This document shows, in pieces, positions 27,627-37,013 of a stretch of 64,000 bases of DNA. A program made the position numbers and the translations under genes. Each line of letters starts with the position of its first letter. Positions within the stretch are counted from its first letter, which is position 1. The stretch is from Phycisphaera sp. (lineage in GTDB: Bacteria; Planctomycetota; Phycisphaerae; Phycisphaerales; UBA1924): assembly GCA_020639255.1 (NCBI GenBank), contig JACKGZ010000004.1, forward strand, positions 124,001 to 188,000, in the 5' to 3' direction. The notes under the pieces were generated by a model. It saw only the letters and a program-made list of their open reading frames with translations. It had not been told where the DNA came from and did not search any database.

Positions 27627-28076
27627 ACTCAGTTGCAACCCGATCATCGGCTCCGGCGCGAGCTTGCTCCGCGCGTGTCTGCGCTTGCGCGCCAGCCTGC
27701 GCCCCTTGCGCGTCGAAGCCTCTGCGATTGTTGCGCCGCACTCGGGGCACGGGTCGCCTTCGAGCACTTCCTGCTTCAGATCGGTCAGGTCGTATCGGCA
27801 CGCCTTGCAGTGGATCTCGCCTCGGGGCAGATCGATCGGGAGCGTCACCATAAAGAGCCCTATGCCGCCGACGAGTGCGATGTACGGGTAGAGCAGCACG
27901 CGGAAGACGGGCACGAGGTGCTCGTAGCCGAAGATCTGCGCGACGCGGAAGTGGACCGCGTTGACCATCAGCAGCACGAACATCCCGCCCGCCAGCGCGG
28001 CGATGCCACCCACGCGACGCCTGCCCTGGAAGCAGCCGTACCACACGAGGATCGCAAAGAAGACAAACAGCAGCAT
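27489..28076 (-). CDS. Zinc-ribbon membrane protein
   Basis: This gene encodes 195 aa with three membrane segments (about residues 2-16, 23-44 and 59-80). They are followed by a treble-clef or zinc-ribbon motif, CKACRYDL...CPECG (about residues 90-115). Small planctomycete proteins of this type carry the same YDL zinc ribbon; their function is unknown. The C-terminal 46 residues are read from DNA that is also the 3' end of the GldG-like gene. They are rich in Asp, Glu and Arg, have no family similarity, and may be a tolerated extension. Confidence 0.7.
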   Translation of the reverse strand: MLLFVFFAILVWYGCFQGRRRVGGIAALAGGMFVLLMVNAVHFRVAQIFGYEHLVPVFRVLLYPYIALVGGIGLFMVTLPIDLPRGEIHCKACRYDLTDLKQEVLEGDPCPECGATIAEASTRKGRRLARKRRHARSKLAPEPMIGLQLSSAPNESDEAAEDQDEHRQAADEDPLDRSAAGGVHGLDDRQRGCIA

Positions 28077-28130
28077 GGCGGGCCTGTTCCCCGGTTCGCC
28101 GGGACGCCCGGCAGGGATGCACCCCGGAGC

Positions 28131-29249
28131 CTATCGCCCCTGCTTGAAGAGCGTCCGGAGGGCGTCGTAAATCCCTTCCTTGCCGTCGATTCGGGACGTG
28201 ATCACCCGGGGGCCGTCCTCGTCGGGGGCCCCCTCGGGGAAGGCGTCGCCCAGGACGTTGATGAAGTTCCCGCTGCCGTAGGCGCTGGTGACTTGGCAGT
28301 ACCCGAACATGTTGGCCCGGGGCAGCAATTCGCCGTCGATCAGCTCGACGCACCGCCTGTTGTCGGCCTCGGACGAGTTGTCACCATCGGAGAAGTGGAA
28401 GAGGTACACGTTCCAGTCGTTTGGGTCGTAGTCCTCTTTGATCATCTCGGAGCAGAGTGTGTAGGCGGAGCTGATGCGTGTGCCGCCGTCCTCGCGCATG
28501 GAGAAGAAAACCTTCTTGTCGACCTCGCCCGCACGGACGTCGTGCACGATGTACCGGCTCTCGATGCCCTGGTAGTTCCGTCGGAGCCACGTGTCGATCC
28601 AGAACGCGGTGAGGCGCACGAGCTCTTTCTGCTGATCGCCCATCGATCCCGAGACGTCCATCATGTAGACGATCGCCGCGTTCGACTGGGGCTTCTTGAC
28701 CTCGTTCCAGCTGCGGAACCGCAGGTCGCGTTTGATCGGGATGATGACCGGGTCGTCGGGATCGTACGCGCCGAGCGCGAGCTGACGCTTGAGCGCTTCG
28801 CGGTAGGTGCGTTTGAAGTGTCGCAGCGACGCGGGCCCGGTCGGGCGGATGCCGCTGAACTTGTCGCGCTTCGTCGTGATGTTGTGGTGCCCGCGGGGCT
28901 TGATGCGCGGGAGCTTCAGTTCGTCGGCGAGGATGTCGGCGAGTTCTTCGAGAGAGATGTCCACCTCGGTGATGTGCTTGCCCTCTTCTTCGCCGCCCGC
29001 GTTGTCGCCCGAGCCGCCCTGCTGCCCGACGCCCTCGCCCTCTTCACCGTCGCCCATGCCAACGCCGGCGGAGTTGTCGCCGTAGCGGAACGTGGGCAGG
29101 TCGAGGTCGTGCACGGGGATCGAGACGTACCGATCGCCCTCTTTGCCGATGAGTTCGTCCTTGCTGAGGAAACGGCGCAGGTCTTTGCGGATCTTGCCCC
29201 GCACGATCTGGCGGAAGCGTTGGTGGTCTTGTTCGATCCTGCTGATCAT
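28131..29249 (-). CDS. DUF444 (YeaH/YhbH family) protein
   Basis: This 372-aa protein starts at ATG 29249 (MISRIEQDHQRFRQIVRGKI); the frame upstream of that is not family-like. A Gly/Glu-rich linker (about residues 58-90) leads to a vWA-like domain with YMMDVSGSMGDQQKE (MIDAS DxSxS near residue 206) and FHFSDGDNSSEAD. DUF444 proteins usually accompany the kinase PrkA and SpoVR in stress or stationary-phase operons. Neither partner lies in this window. Confidence 0.92.
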   Translation of the reverse strand: MISRIEQDHQRFRQIVRGKIRKDLRRFLSKDELIGKEGDRYVSIPVHDLDLPTFRYGDNSAGVGMGDGEEGEGVGQQGGSGDNAGGEEEGKHITEVDISLEELADILADELKLPRIKPRGHHNITTKRDKFSGIRPTGPASLRHFKRTYREALKRQLALGAYDPDDPVIIPIKRDLRFRSWNEVKKPQSNAAIVYMMDVSGSMGDQQKELVRLTAFWIDTWLRRNYQGIESRYIVHDVRAGEVDKKVFFSMREDGGTRISSAYTLCSEMIKEDYDPNDWNVYLFHFSDGDNSSEADNRRCVELIDGELLPRANMFGYCQVTSAYGSGNFINVLGDAFPEGAPDEDGPRVITSRIDGKEGIYDALRTLFKQGR

Positions 29250-29340
29250 CGCGTTCCGTGCGCCTTCCGAACAAGAGTACGCAGAGACTCCCCTGATGGA
29301 TCGGCAGGATCTGATTCCGCGTATAGACAGAAGCAGGAAA

Positions 29341-30267
29341 TCAGGCCTCGGGGGCGTCAACGTCCGGAGAATTCCCGGCTTTCACGCGTCTTCTGGCGAT
29401 GTACGCCGACCCGATGAGCCCCGCGGGCACCGCGACCAGCAGCTCGGCGACGCGGTTGATGAGCGAGGCGGCGATCCCGATCTCGGGCGTCGCGTCCACG
29501 ACGACCAGCGTCGCCACCAGTCCGACCGCCCACTCCACCACGCCGAGGCCCGCACCGGTCAGCGGGAACAGGTACGCCAGCTGCACCGCCGCGGCGATCA
29601 GGATCGCAGCCTGGATATTCAGCTCGGCGCCCACGATCGCAAAGCACGCCCACATGCGCAGCGACCAGACGAGCATGTCGCCGTAGCGGTAGAGCAGCGC
29701 CACACGCAGATCGCGCCTCGGCACCGAGCCCGCCGGGCTGCGATCGGCAGCGAAACCCGCGAGTACGTACACACCCACGATTGACACAATCAGGACAGCG
29801 ACCCCCACCGCCCATCCCTTGGTCATCGCGATCCCGACGGCCAGCATGTGCCCGGCGGCGAGGCCCGTCATGAATGCGAGCGCCACCGACACAGCGACCG
29901 ACGACTTGAAGCCCACGCCGTGCACGAGCTTGTGGAACGCGAGCCGACCGATCAGGCCCGGGCGCATCGGGAGGTAGTTGAGCAGCCAGGCCGAGCAGAT
30001 GAGCGCAAGCATGTCGCCGAAGGGCACGCGCCCGAACCGGCGCATGAGCGTCCAGAACGAGAGCGAGACGATGCCGGCATTGCCCAGCGGCAACAGCACC
30101 GCGAGCACGGCGATCCCGATGGGTGCGTGCCGTGCAGAGTCGATCGCGCTCTGGAGATCATCCTGGTTTCGTGCGAGAACAAAGATCGCCGCACCGATAA
30201 GCAGAAGTCCCACGGCAAAGCCCACGAGCTTCCGCGCGGCGCGTGACCGTTCGGCCTCGCCGCTCAT
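29341..30267 (-). CDS. YbhN/LPG-synthase-type integral membrane protein
   Basis: The product is 308 aa from ATG 30267, overlapping the upstream stop by one base (TGATG). About eight hydrophobic segments are visible. NYLPMRPGLIGRLAFHKLVHG (near residue 93) and PLTGAGLGVVEWAVG (near 235) fit the UPF0104/YbhN family, related to the flippase-like part of MprF. A lipid-transport role is inferred from the family. It is the third gene of a coupled operon with an exported repeat protein and a small membrane protein. Confidence 0.85.
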   Translation of the reverse strand: MSGEAERSRAARKLVGFAVGLLLIGAAIFVLARNQDDLQSAIDSARHAPIGIAVLAVLLPLGNAGIVSLSFWTLMRRFGRVPFGDMLALICSAWLLNYLPMRPGLIGRLAFHKLVHGVGFKSSVAVSVALAFMTGLAAGHMLAVGIAMTKGWAVGVAVLIVSIVGVYVLAGFAADRSPAGSVPRRDLRVALLYRYGDMLVWSLRMWACFAIVGAELNIQAAILIAAAVQLAYLFPLTGAGLGVVEWAVGLVATLVVVDATPEIGIAASLINRVAELLVAVPAGLIGSAYIARRRVKAGNSPDVDAPEA

Positions 30268-32810
30268 CACTCGGGCTCGATCGCGTCCGGGTGCTCGGGC
30301 GCTTTGGGCAGGTGCGAGCCCGGCGAGCGCATGAGCGCGAAGCCCTTGGGTTCCTCGCCTGAGAGTCTCGCCTTGAGCACCTCGGCCACATTGGAGAGCG
30401 TGGCGACATCCGAAGCAGCTGCCCTCGCCAGCGCCGGATCGCCTGCATCCTTGACACGGGTCAGAATGGTCAACGTGAGCAGATCTGGGTCCGTCTCCGC
30501 GAGCAGTCGCTGATCGAGTTCTTCCATCCCCGGGCTGAGGATGCTGTGCGGCGCGATCGCGATGATCGCGAGCTTCGCCTCACGCGTCAGCGTCGGATAC
30601 CTGGACGCGAGCACACCGGCGACTCGTCCGACATCAGCCGCCGAGGGCGGGCCGCCGAGACGATCCGGGTCGGTGAGAGCCGCGCGGATCGTCGGGAGTC
30701 GGCGGATGAGCCTCGCGTCTTCGTAGAGTTCGAGCTCGCGGATCAGATCCGCCATCGGTGACCGCACTCGTTCGTCGGGTCGGCGTGTGAGCTGCCCGGT
30801 CTCGGTACTGAGACACATTGGGCCTGGGATGTACACCTGACGCTGACCGATCTCAAAGCCCTGTATGAGCGCGAATCGGTTGCGCACCCGGTGCGCCGAT
30901 TTGAGCTCGGCGATCCAACCCGTCAAGCCCGGGTCGGGCCAGAGCCGCATCCGAAGGCTCTCGCCCGGCGTGAGGCGGATGCGTTGCTGCATGTCGGCGA
31001 CCTCGGGCTGGAGCACCGAGTCCATCGGGAACGACGCAATGTCCATCGAAGGCGAGATCATCAGCCTGGAGTTCATCGGACGATCACTGCCGACCGCGAG
31101 CGCGATCGGAGCCGTGTTGCGGAGTTCGAGTTCGATCACAGGCCGCTCGTACGGATCGAGAGTCGCTTTGACCAATTTCGCGGTCATCGCCATGAATCGA
31201 TTCGGATCTGCGGCCATCTGATCGAACCAACGGGGAACATCCTCGGCTACGCGACGCATCGCGGAAGTGTGCTCTGAGTAGACGAGTTCATTCCCGGTGA
31301 GGTTTTTGTACATCGACCGCGCGTACGCGCCGATGGGCGAGACGGGCGCGAAGAGCGCCGCTTTCTTAAACGCCTCGGCAGCTTCTTCCGGACGCCCGGC
31401 GGCATCGAGCGAGAGACCGAGCCCCACAGAGCCCAGCGTCGAGATCTCTGACAGCGGAGTAAAGAGCTCGATCGCCTCATCGACGCGTCCCTCTCGGAGT
31501 ACGACGAGCGATTGCAACACATCGACCTGGGCCTGGACTGCGCTCTCAAGAATGGGGCGCATCTGCTCGAAGTCTTTGGCGGCTGCCTGAGTCTCACGAC
31601 CCGCGATGAGCCTGGCGACCACCAGTTCCGAGGTGATCGAGGCCGCCCGAGAAACGAGGGCATTCATCAGCTGAGGATCGTTCTGGACAGAGACCGAGTT
31701 CATACGGCCGCTGAGTTCTTCGAGCTCGGGCCGGACGCTCGCGGCGAGATCCTTGAGCGATCGCTCGATCACGACATCGTCTTTGGCAGCGAGTGCAGCG
31801 AGCACGCGCACACGTTCGGAGTAGATCGGAAGGCGAATGTCCTCGGGTTTGTCGATGTCGTCGGTAGGCTGACCGATCTTCTCGAACTGCTCGACACGGA
31901 GGCGGGCCGCCTCACGCTGCACAAAGAGCTGCCGCTCAAAGGCCGTGACAAGCTGCTCGGCACCCACAGTCTGCCAGACAAGCACGGAAGCCTCGGTTTC
32001 GATGCCCGGGTCGCGCGTCACACCGTCGGCAGCGATCAGGCGTCGTGCGTTGTCGTGGAAGCGTTGCGACTGATCGAACACGCCGTTGCTTGCGAGCGCG
32101 GAGGCGACCGCAAAGTGCAGGTTCGGGTCGATCGGATCAGCACGGAGCAGATTCACCGCGAGCTCGAGATTTGCGACGGGGTCGCTCTTTCGTTCCTGAT
32201 AGAACGCCGCCGCGAGCGCCGCGGCTTCTTTATTCGACGAATCGAGAGACGTCGCCAGCGAGAGAAGGCGTACAAAGTCTTTCTCGTTGCCTAGCTCACG
32301 CTGCAATAGTGCCGCATCGAGAGCGAGCCTGCTCCGCACGGCTGGATCGCTGATCGCCTTCTGACCTTCCGGCCCGAGATACCGCTCGTAGACCGCAAGC
32401 CGCTCTTCGACTGTTTGCTTCTGGCTCGCATTCCACGAGAGCAGACGGAGCTGCGCAACCGTGTCGCTCGGGTCGAGCCGCACAAGCTCGCGGGTGTGTT
32501 GCATCACTCGTGTCTCGTTGCCCGCTGCTCGCTCTGATTCGATAAGACGTCGCAGAAGATTGGTGTCATCCGGAGTCAGGCTCCGAGCGATCTCGAGCAT
32601 CGCCGAGGCGACCGCGTAGTCGCCCGGCCCGGGCATCTGCTGGGAGCGAAGATCGATGAGGGCAGTGCGAACGATTTCGCGGGCGACCAGTTCTTTGGTG
32701 AGATCCTGATCCGACGCAACCTGCGCCGAGCCCAAGCCCGGCCACACCGCGGCACATGCGATCGCAAAGAGAGCAGCCAAACGAACACACAGTCCACGAC
32801 CCGTCTTCAT
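30267..32810 (-). CDS. Large exported TPR-like protein, function unknown
   Basis: This gene encodes 847 aa from ATG 32810 with a signal peptide (LAALFAIACAAVWPGLGSAQ, cleaved near residue 29). Helical Ala/Leu-rich repeats resembling tetratricopeptides cover about residues 40-260 (LLRRLIESERAAGNETRVMQ, LRADPIDPNLHFAVASALA) and about 430-530. The middle has beta-type sequence (about 570-680). No catalytic motif is visible. The ATG overlaps the stop of the small membrane protein gene upstream (ATGA). It probably scaffolds an envelope complex. Confidence 0.8.
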   Translation of the reverse strand: MKTGRGLCVRLAALFAIACAAVWPGLGSAQVASDQDLTKELVAREIVRTALIDLRSQQMPGPGDYAVASAMLEIARSLTPDDTNLLRRLIESERAAGNETRVMQHTRELVRLDPSDTVAQLRLLSWNASQKQTVEERLAVYERYLGPEGQKAISDPAVRSRLALDAALLQRELGNEKDFVRLLSLATSLDSSNKEAAALAAAFYQERKSDPVANLELAVNLLRADPIDPNLHFAVASALASNGVFDQSQRFHDNARRLIAADGVTRDPGIETEASVLVWQTVGAEQLVTAFERQLFVQREAARLRVEQFEKIGQPTDDIDKPEDIRLPIYSERVRVLAALAAKDDVVIERSLKDLAASVRPELEELSGRMNSVSVQNDPQLMNALVSRAASITSELVVARLIAGRETQAAAKDFEQMRPILESAVQAQVDVLQSLVVLREGRVDEAIELFTPLSEISTLGSVGLGLSLDAAGRPEEAAEAFKKAALFAPVSPIGAYARSMYKNLTGNELVYSEHTSAMRRVAEDVPRWFDQMAADPNRFMAMTAKLVKATLDPYERPVIELELRNTAPIALAVGSDRPMNSRLMISPSMDIASFPMDSVLQPEVADMQQRIRLTPGESLRMRLWPDPGLTGWIAELKSAHRVRNRFALIQGFEIGQRQVYIPGPMCLSTETGQLTRRPDERVRSPMADLIRELELYEDARLIRRLPTIRAALTDPDRLGGPPSAADVGRVAGVLASRYPTLTREAKLAIIAIAPHSILSPGMEELDQRLLAETDPDLLTLTILTRVKDAGDPALARAAASDVATLSNVAEVLKARLSGEEPKGFALMRSPGSHLPKAPEHPDAIEPE

Positions 32811-33118
32811 ATCACAAGCCCCAACAGAGCCACCGCACCAACCGCAACGATCGCGAGCAACCCAAGGCACGCGATGATGATCTCGGCCAACCAGACCCCC
32901 GGCATCCGCCCGGCGTTTGGGCAGAGGCGATCGGCGACCATGAACATGAATACGAACTGTCCGCCGCCGATGCTCGCCAGACCGAGCAGATGCCACATTG
33001 TTCTCGGCAGGCCGATCGTCTGTTCGAGCCAGCCGACCGGAGAGCGTGCGATCAGCGTGAGTCCGAAAACAACCATCGCGATCGCCCACGCCGTCGCGAT
33101 CGTCGAGAGCAGTGTCAT
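32807..33118 (-). CDS. Small membrane protein
   Basis: The product is 103 aa with three predicted membrane segments (about residues 5-23, 38-62 and 78-101). The start is ATG 33118; in-frame codons upstream lack a hydrophobic start and a binding site. The family is not recognised. It is the first gene of the operon that continues with the TPR-like exported protein (ATGA coupling) and the YbhN-like protein. Confidence 0.7.
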   Translation of the reverse strand: MTLLSTIATAWAIAMVVFGLTLIARSPVGWLEQTIGLPRTMWHLLGLASIGGGQFVFMFMVADRLCPNAGRMPGVWLAEIIIACLGLLAIVAVGAVALLGLVI

Positions 33119-33238
33119 GCTGGCGCGTCTGATCAGTGGCAGCCCAGATCCTCCGGGGAGTGCCCCGAGCCGGGGCACCTGTCAGCCTATCACACCGGGA
33201 TCGTCCCGTCCGGTGGCACCACCACCCGAAGGCTTGGG

Positions 33239-34945
33239 TCAGCCGAGCGACATCGTCATCAGGAACTCGGCGTTGCTCTTGGTCTTGACGAGTCGGCTCT
33301 TGAAGAACTCCATTGACTCGACCACGTTCATGTCCGCCAGGATCTTGCGGAGCTTGTAGGCCAGCTCCAGTTCCTTTGGGTCCATGAGCAGTTCCTCGCG
33401 GCGCGTGCCCGAGGCCGAGACGTCGATCGCGGGGTAGACACGCTTCTCAACGAGGCGCCTATCGAGGTGAAGCTCGGAGTTGCCCGTGCCCTTGAACTCC
33501 TCGAAGATGACCTCGTCCATCCGGCTGCCCGTGTCGACGAGCGCGGTGCCGATGATGGTGAGCGAGCCGCCGTTCTCGATCGCGCGGGCGGCGCCGAAGA
33601 ACTTCTTAGGACGCTGGAGCGCGTTGGCGTCGAGGCCGCCCGTCATGATCTTGCCCGAGTGCGGGATGTCGGCGTTGTACGCGCGGGCCAATCGCGTGAT
33701 CGAGTCGAGGAAGATGACGACGTCGTCGCCGAACTCGACCATCCGCTTAGCCTTCTCGATCACGACCTCGGCGACCTGCACATGCCGCGAGCTCTGCTCG
33801 TCGAACGTGCTCGCCACAACCTCGACCGTGTCAGCCGAGTGACGCTTGAAGTCCGTCACTTCTTCCGGACGCTCGTCGACGAGCAGCACGATGATCTTGG
33901 TGTCCGGGTAGTTCTTGGTGATGCCCGCGGCCATCTGCTGGAGCAGGACCGTCTTGCCCGTGCGGGGCGGCGCGACGATCAGCGCTCGCTGCCCCTTGCC
34001 GAGCGGCGAGACCAGATCGACCACGCGCGTCTCGATGCGCTCGGGCGTCGTCTCGAGGATGTACCGCTCTTCAGGGTGCAGCGGGACCAGATCCTCAAAG
34101 TTGGGAAGGTCTTTTACGTCACGCGGGTCGTGACCGTTGATCCGGTCCACGCGGAGCAGCGCGAAGTAGCGTTCGTTCTCCTTGGGCGGGCGGACCGCGC
34201 CGCTGACAACCATGCCCCGGCGCAGGCCGAAGCGGCGGACCTGGCTCGGCGAGACGTAGATGTCGTCCGGGCCGGGCAGGTAGCTCTGCTCGGGCGAGCG
34301 CAGGAAGCCGAAGCCGTCCTGCATGATCTCGATCGTGCCCTCGCCGATCATCAGGCCCTGCTTGGCGGCCCGGGCCTTGAGGATCTTGAAGATCAGATCC
34401 TGCTTGGGCAGGTTGTGGAACTCGCTCAGACCTTCCTTGTCGGCGATGGGGGCGAGCTCCTCGACCGTCATCTTCTGGAGAAGCCCGATCGTGATCGAGT
34501 CATCGATCTCGGTGCCCTTGGCCTTGATGGCGGCTTCGAGCTCGCGGGCTTCGCGTTCGAGTTCTTCGTCGCTCGGGAGAATGTGGCTCGGATAGGAAGC
34601 GTTGCCGTGACGGGGCGGGTTGCTCTGCGGCGTCATATTGGCGCCGCGACGCTTCTTCTTTCGACGGCGCTTGTTGCCGCCTTCGCCGCCAGGACCGCCG
34701 TTCTGCCCGCCGTTGTGGCGCGGATCCTGTGAGCCGCCATCGCCGCCTGATTCGCCGCCGGGTCTGGACTCGGCAGCCTGCTTGGGCTCGGGCTTTGGTT
34801 CCGGCTTCGGCTCGGGCTTGGCTTCCGACTTTGGAGCCTCGGCAGGCTTGGCGGGCTTGGTCTCGGCTGACTCCGCGGCCTTCTTGGGTCGCCCACGCGT
34901 CGGCTTGGTGGTCGGCTCGTCCACAGCGTCCTTGGTCTTAGCCAT
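33239..34945 (-). CDS. rho: Transcription termination factor Rho with long N-terminal extension
   Basis: This gene encodes 568 aa; E. coli Rho has 419. The first 115 residues are disordered, rich in Lys, Pro, Glu and Gly, with a very basic patch (NKRRRKKKRRGAN). The Rho N domain follows (about 155-200), then the RNA-binding cold-shock-like domain (QDGFGFLRSPEQSYLPGPDD), Walker A (PPRTGKTVLLQQMA), Walker B (VVIFLDSITRLARAYN) and the C-terminal ring residues. Similar extensions in Actinobacteria bind RNA and relax sequence needs. The upstream gap to coaE is 200 bp with no gene. Confidence 0.97.
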   Translation of the reverse strand: MAKTKDAVDEPTTKPTRGRPKKAAESAETKPAKPAEAPKSEAKPEPKPEPKPEPKQAAESRPGGESGGDGGSQDPRHNGGQNGGPGGEGGNKRRRKKKRRGANMTPQSNPPRHGNASYPSHILPSDEELEREARELEAAIKAKGTEIDDSITIGLLQKMTVEELAPIADKEGLSEFHNLPKQDLIFKILKARAAKQGLMIGEGTIEIMQDGFGFLRSPEQSYLPGPDDIYVSPSQVRRFGLRRGMVVSGAVRPPKENERYFALLRVDRINGHDPRDVKDLPNFEDLVPLHPEERYILETTPERIETRVVDLVSPLGKGQRALIVAPPRTGKTVLLQQMAAGITKNYPDTKIIVLLVDERPEEVTDFKRHSADTVEVVASTFDEQSSRHVQVAEVVIEKAKRMVEFGDDVVIFLDSITRLARAYNADIPHSGKIMTGGLDANALQRPKKFFGAARAIENGGSLTIIGTALVDTGSRMDEVIFEEFKGTGNSELHLDRRLVEKRVYPAIDVSASGTRREELLMDPKELELAYKLRKILADMNVVESMEFFKSRLVKTKSNAEFLMTMSLG

Positions 34946-35145
34946 CGATGCGATTCCTTGGCGTTCTGCGTTGGGTGCCACCGATCGGTGTGCACGCGTT
35001 TCTTCAAGCTGTTCGTTGGAGTTTGTCCGTGCCCGTCAGAACGGTTCGACGAGGCAGAATACGGTCAATCGTTGCGCGGGCCGTTCACGACCCGACGCAC
35101 ACCGATTGAAACTTGATACAACACTGCCGGGCAGACCGGACCTTC

Positions 35146-35757
35146 TCAGTCGTCGTCTCGGCCGGCGATGATTTCGTCGAGGAGGCTGAGGGTGCGCCGC
35201 CGAAGTTCTTCGGGGGCAGCCGACCCATCAAGAGAATAATCGGACCGCTGACGCTTGGCATCAAGGGGCAGCTGGGCTTTTTCTCGCCGACTTAATTCCG
35301 CCTCATCCCAGCCCGACCGGGCCCTGAGACGCTCCAGACGAACCCCGCGGGGGGTGTCGACGAAGACCACCACATCGCATTCCTCATCGAGGGCAGCTTC
35401 GAAGAGCAGCGGCGCGTCGATCACCACTGCCTTGACCTCGTTTCTGGATGCCGATTCGATCAACTCTCGTCGGCGTTCGTGCAGTCGTGGGAACAACAAC
35501 TTCTCGAGCCGATCCCGCTGGCTTTCATCCTCAAAGATAATCCGGGCGATCGTGGCGCGGTCGATCTCGCCATCGATGACGGCTTCATCCCCCCACCACG
35601 AACGAACCGTGTCGAGCACGTCCTGACGCTTGTAAAGCGCTGTCACTTCGCGGTCGGCGTCATAAATAACACACCCCGCCTCGGCGAGCATCGCCGCGAC
35701 GAAGCTCTTGCCCGAGCCGATCCCGCCGGCGAGCCCGATGACCACAGGTTCGCTCAT
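35146..35757 (-). CDS. coaE: Dephospho-CoA kinase
   Basis: CoaE phosphorylates the 3'-hydroxyl of dephospho-CoA, the last step of coenzyme A synthesis. The 203-aa protein has the P-loop GLAGGIGSGKS at residue 8, the DAD motif (VIYDADREV), and VVIDAPLLFEA. Length is typical. The ATG overlaps the stop of the upstream PH-domain gene (ATGA). It is the last gene of the hpt operon; rho follows about 200 bp further on the same strand. Confidence 0.95.
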   Translation of the reverse strand: MSEPVVIGLAGGIGSGKSFVAAMLAEAGCVIYDADREVTALYKRQDVLDTVRSWWGDEAVIDGEIDRATIARIIFEDESQRDRLEKLLFPRLHERRRELIESASRNEVKAVVIDAPLLFEAALDEECDVVVFVDTPRGVRLERLRARSGWDEAELSRREKAQLPLDAKRQRSDYSLDGSAAPEELRRRTLSLLDEIIAGRDDD

Positions 35758-36299
35758 TCGGCTCCCTCCCTGCGCGGCGGGCTGTCAATCCAGCGCCTCG
35801 CCTCGGTAAACCGCTCGCCCGGGCGGTCGATGAGTCGCCAGACGACGTCCTGCCCCCCGGTGCCCGCGGTCGCAAAGCCGAGCGTACCCAGGCCCAGAAT
35901 GCGTTCCGGGATTGATTTGTACATCGTCACCTGGCGCACGTTCGCGATCGGCGCATCGACCACCTTCTGGCGCAAGAGCCCGGCGATCGAGACGACGCGC
36001 CTCGAAGTCAGCACATACCGTCGCGACGCCCGTTCGGCGAATTGCCACAGGATCCACCCGAGTACGAGCAGCACCGCTGCGATCTTCGGCAGCAGCCCGG
36101 CGGTGAAGATCCAGACGAGTGCGCCCGCGACAAGCACGAACAGCAGCACACCGAAACGATCGATTAGCACATACAACCAGTGCGGCGACACAACCAGGAT
36201 CACCTCTTCACCCTCCGACAGATCGATCCGCAGCGCGCTGCCCGAGTCCGTGCGCTCGGGTGTGGTGATGCGCTTCTGCGTGATCCGCCGGGCGTCCAT
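35754..36299 (-). CDS. PH-domain (bPH2/YdbS-like) membrane protein
   Basis: The product is 181 aa from ATG 36299, directly after the hpt stop. A short cytoplasmic start and a beta-strand stretch (EEVILVVSPHWLYV) lead to two membrane segments (about 48-67 and 68-88). A bacterial PH domain follows: RRYVLTSRRVVSIAGLL, then VTMYKSIPERILGLGTLGFA. The family is widespread; its role is unknown, often membrane-stress related. The first 46 codons of the longer open frame lie inside hpt and are not coding. Confidence 0.88.
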   Translation of the reverse strand: MDARRITQKRITTPERTDSGSALRIDLSEGEEVILVVSPHWLYVLIDRFGVLLFVLVAGALVWIFTAGLLPKIAAVLLVLGWILWQFAERASRRYVLTSRRVVSIAGLLRQKVVDAPIANVRQVTMYKSIPERILGLGTLGFATAGTGGQDVVWRLIDRPGERFTEARRWIDSPPRREGAE

Positions 36300-36300
36300 G

Positions 36301-36852
36301 TCAGAGCGCGTCTTCGTGGAGCGTGACGATCTCGGGGTGGTTGCGGTAGTAGCCGTCGTAGTCGAGCCCGTAGCCCACGACGAACTCGTCGGGGATCTCA
36401 AAGCCCACGTAGTCGGCCTTGGCGATGGGCGGGCCATCCTTGCGGATCTTCTCCAGCAGGACGCAGACCTTCACGCTCGCGGGGTTCTGCTCCTCGATGA
36501 GCGACTTCAGGACCGCGATCGTACTGCCCGAGTCGAGGATGTCATCGATGATCAGGACGTGCTTGCCCTCAAGATCCTTGGGCAAATCGCTGGCCATCAT
36601 CGCGCCCTTGGAGGCCATCGACTTGCCCGGGTAGCTGGAGACCGCGACGAGTTCGAGCTTGAGCTTGAAGGGCAGCTGGCGGATGAGGTCGGCCGCGAAC
36701 ACCATCGCCCCGGTCATCACGGGCATCAGGACGAGCGAGCTTTCGTCTTCCTCGATGCGTGAGAATTCGCCGGCCAGATCCGCACCGATGGCGTGGACGC
36801 GGTCCCGGATCCGTTCCTCACTGATGAGCACGTTGGCGATGTCCCGCAGCAT
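36301..36852 (-). CDS. hpt: Hypoxanthine phosphoribosyltransferase
   Basis: The enzyme salvages hypoxanthine or guanine to IMP/GMP with PRPP. The 183-aa protein has the PRPP motif HVLIIDDILDSGSTIAVL (about residue 97) and the loop LVLMPVMTGAMVFAADL near residue 42. FVVGYGLDYDGYYRNHPEI near the end is the purine-binding signature. Length matches the family. It starts an operon with the PH-domain gene (one base between stop and start) and coaE. Confidence 0.95.
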   Translation of the reverse strand: MLRDIANVLISEERIRDRVHAIGADLAGEFSRIEEDESSLVLMPVMTGAMVFAADLIRQLPFKLKLELVAVSSYPGKSMASKGAMMASDLPKDLEGKHVLIIDDILDSGSTIAVLKSLIEEQNPASVKVCVLLEKIRKDGPPIAKADYVGFEIPDEFVVGYGLDYDGYYRNHPEIVTLHEDAL

Positions 36853-36902
36853 TGCCGGTAGGGTAGCTCATTGGGCCACAGGGCATCCAAACGAGCCCCA
36901 CA

Positions 36903-37000
36903 CGGTGCCACCACCCATCTCCGATCGGTGGTGCGTGCCACATCATGAGCACCACGCATCGGAGATGCGTGGTGGCACCGAACGGAGGCTGGAAGCCTCC
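36903..37000. repeat. Inverted repeat between hpt and ppa, plus adjoining hairpin
   Basis: Two 32-nt arms, 36903-36934 and 36949-36980, are inverted copies with 29 of 32 bases matching. Each arm contains an internal CACCAC...GTGGTG palindrome. A separate perfect hairpin follows at 36984-37000 (GGAGGCT-GGA-AGCCTCC). The block lies between hpt and the end of ppa. It has no T-tract, so it is probably a REP-like element and not a standard terminator. Confidence 0.8.
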
Positions 37001-37013
37001 TCCACGAGACTTC

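Noticed and set aside
27633..29417. 594-codon plus-strand open frame
   Set aside because: It runs antisense through the zinc-ribbon and DUF444 genes, both of which have recognisable domains.
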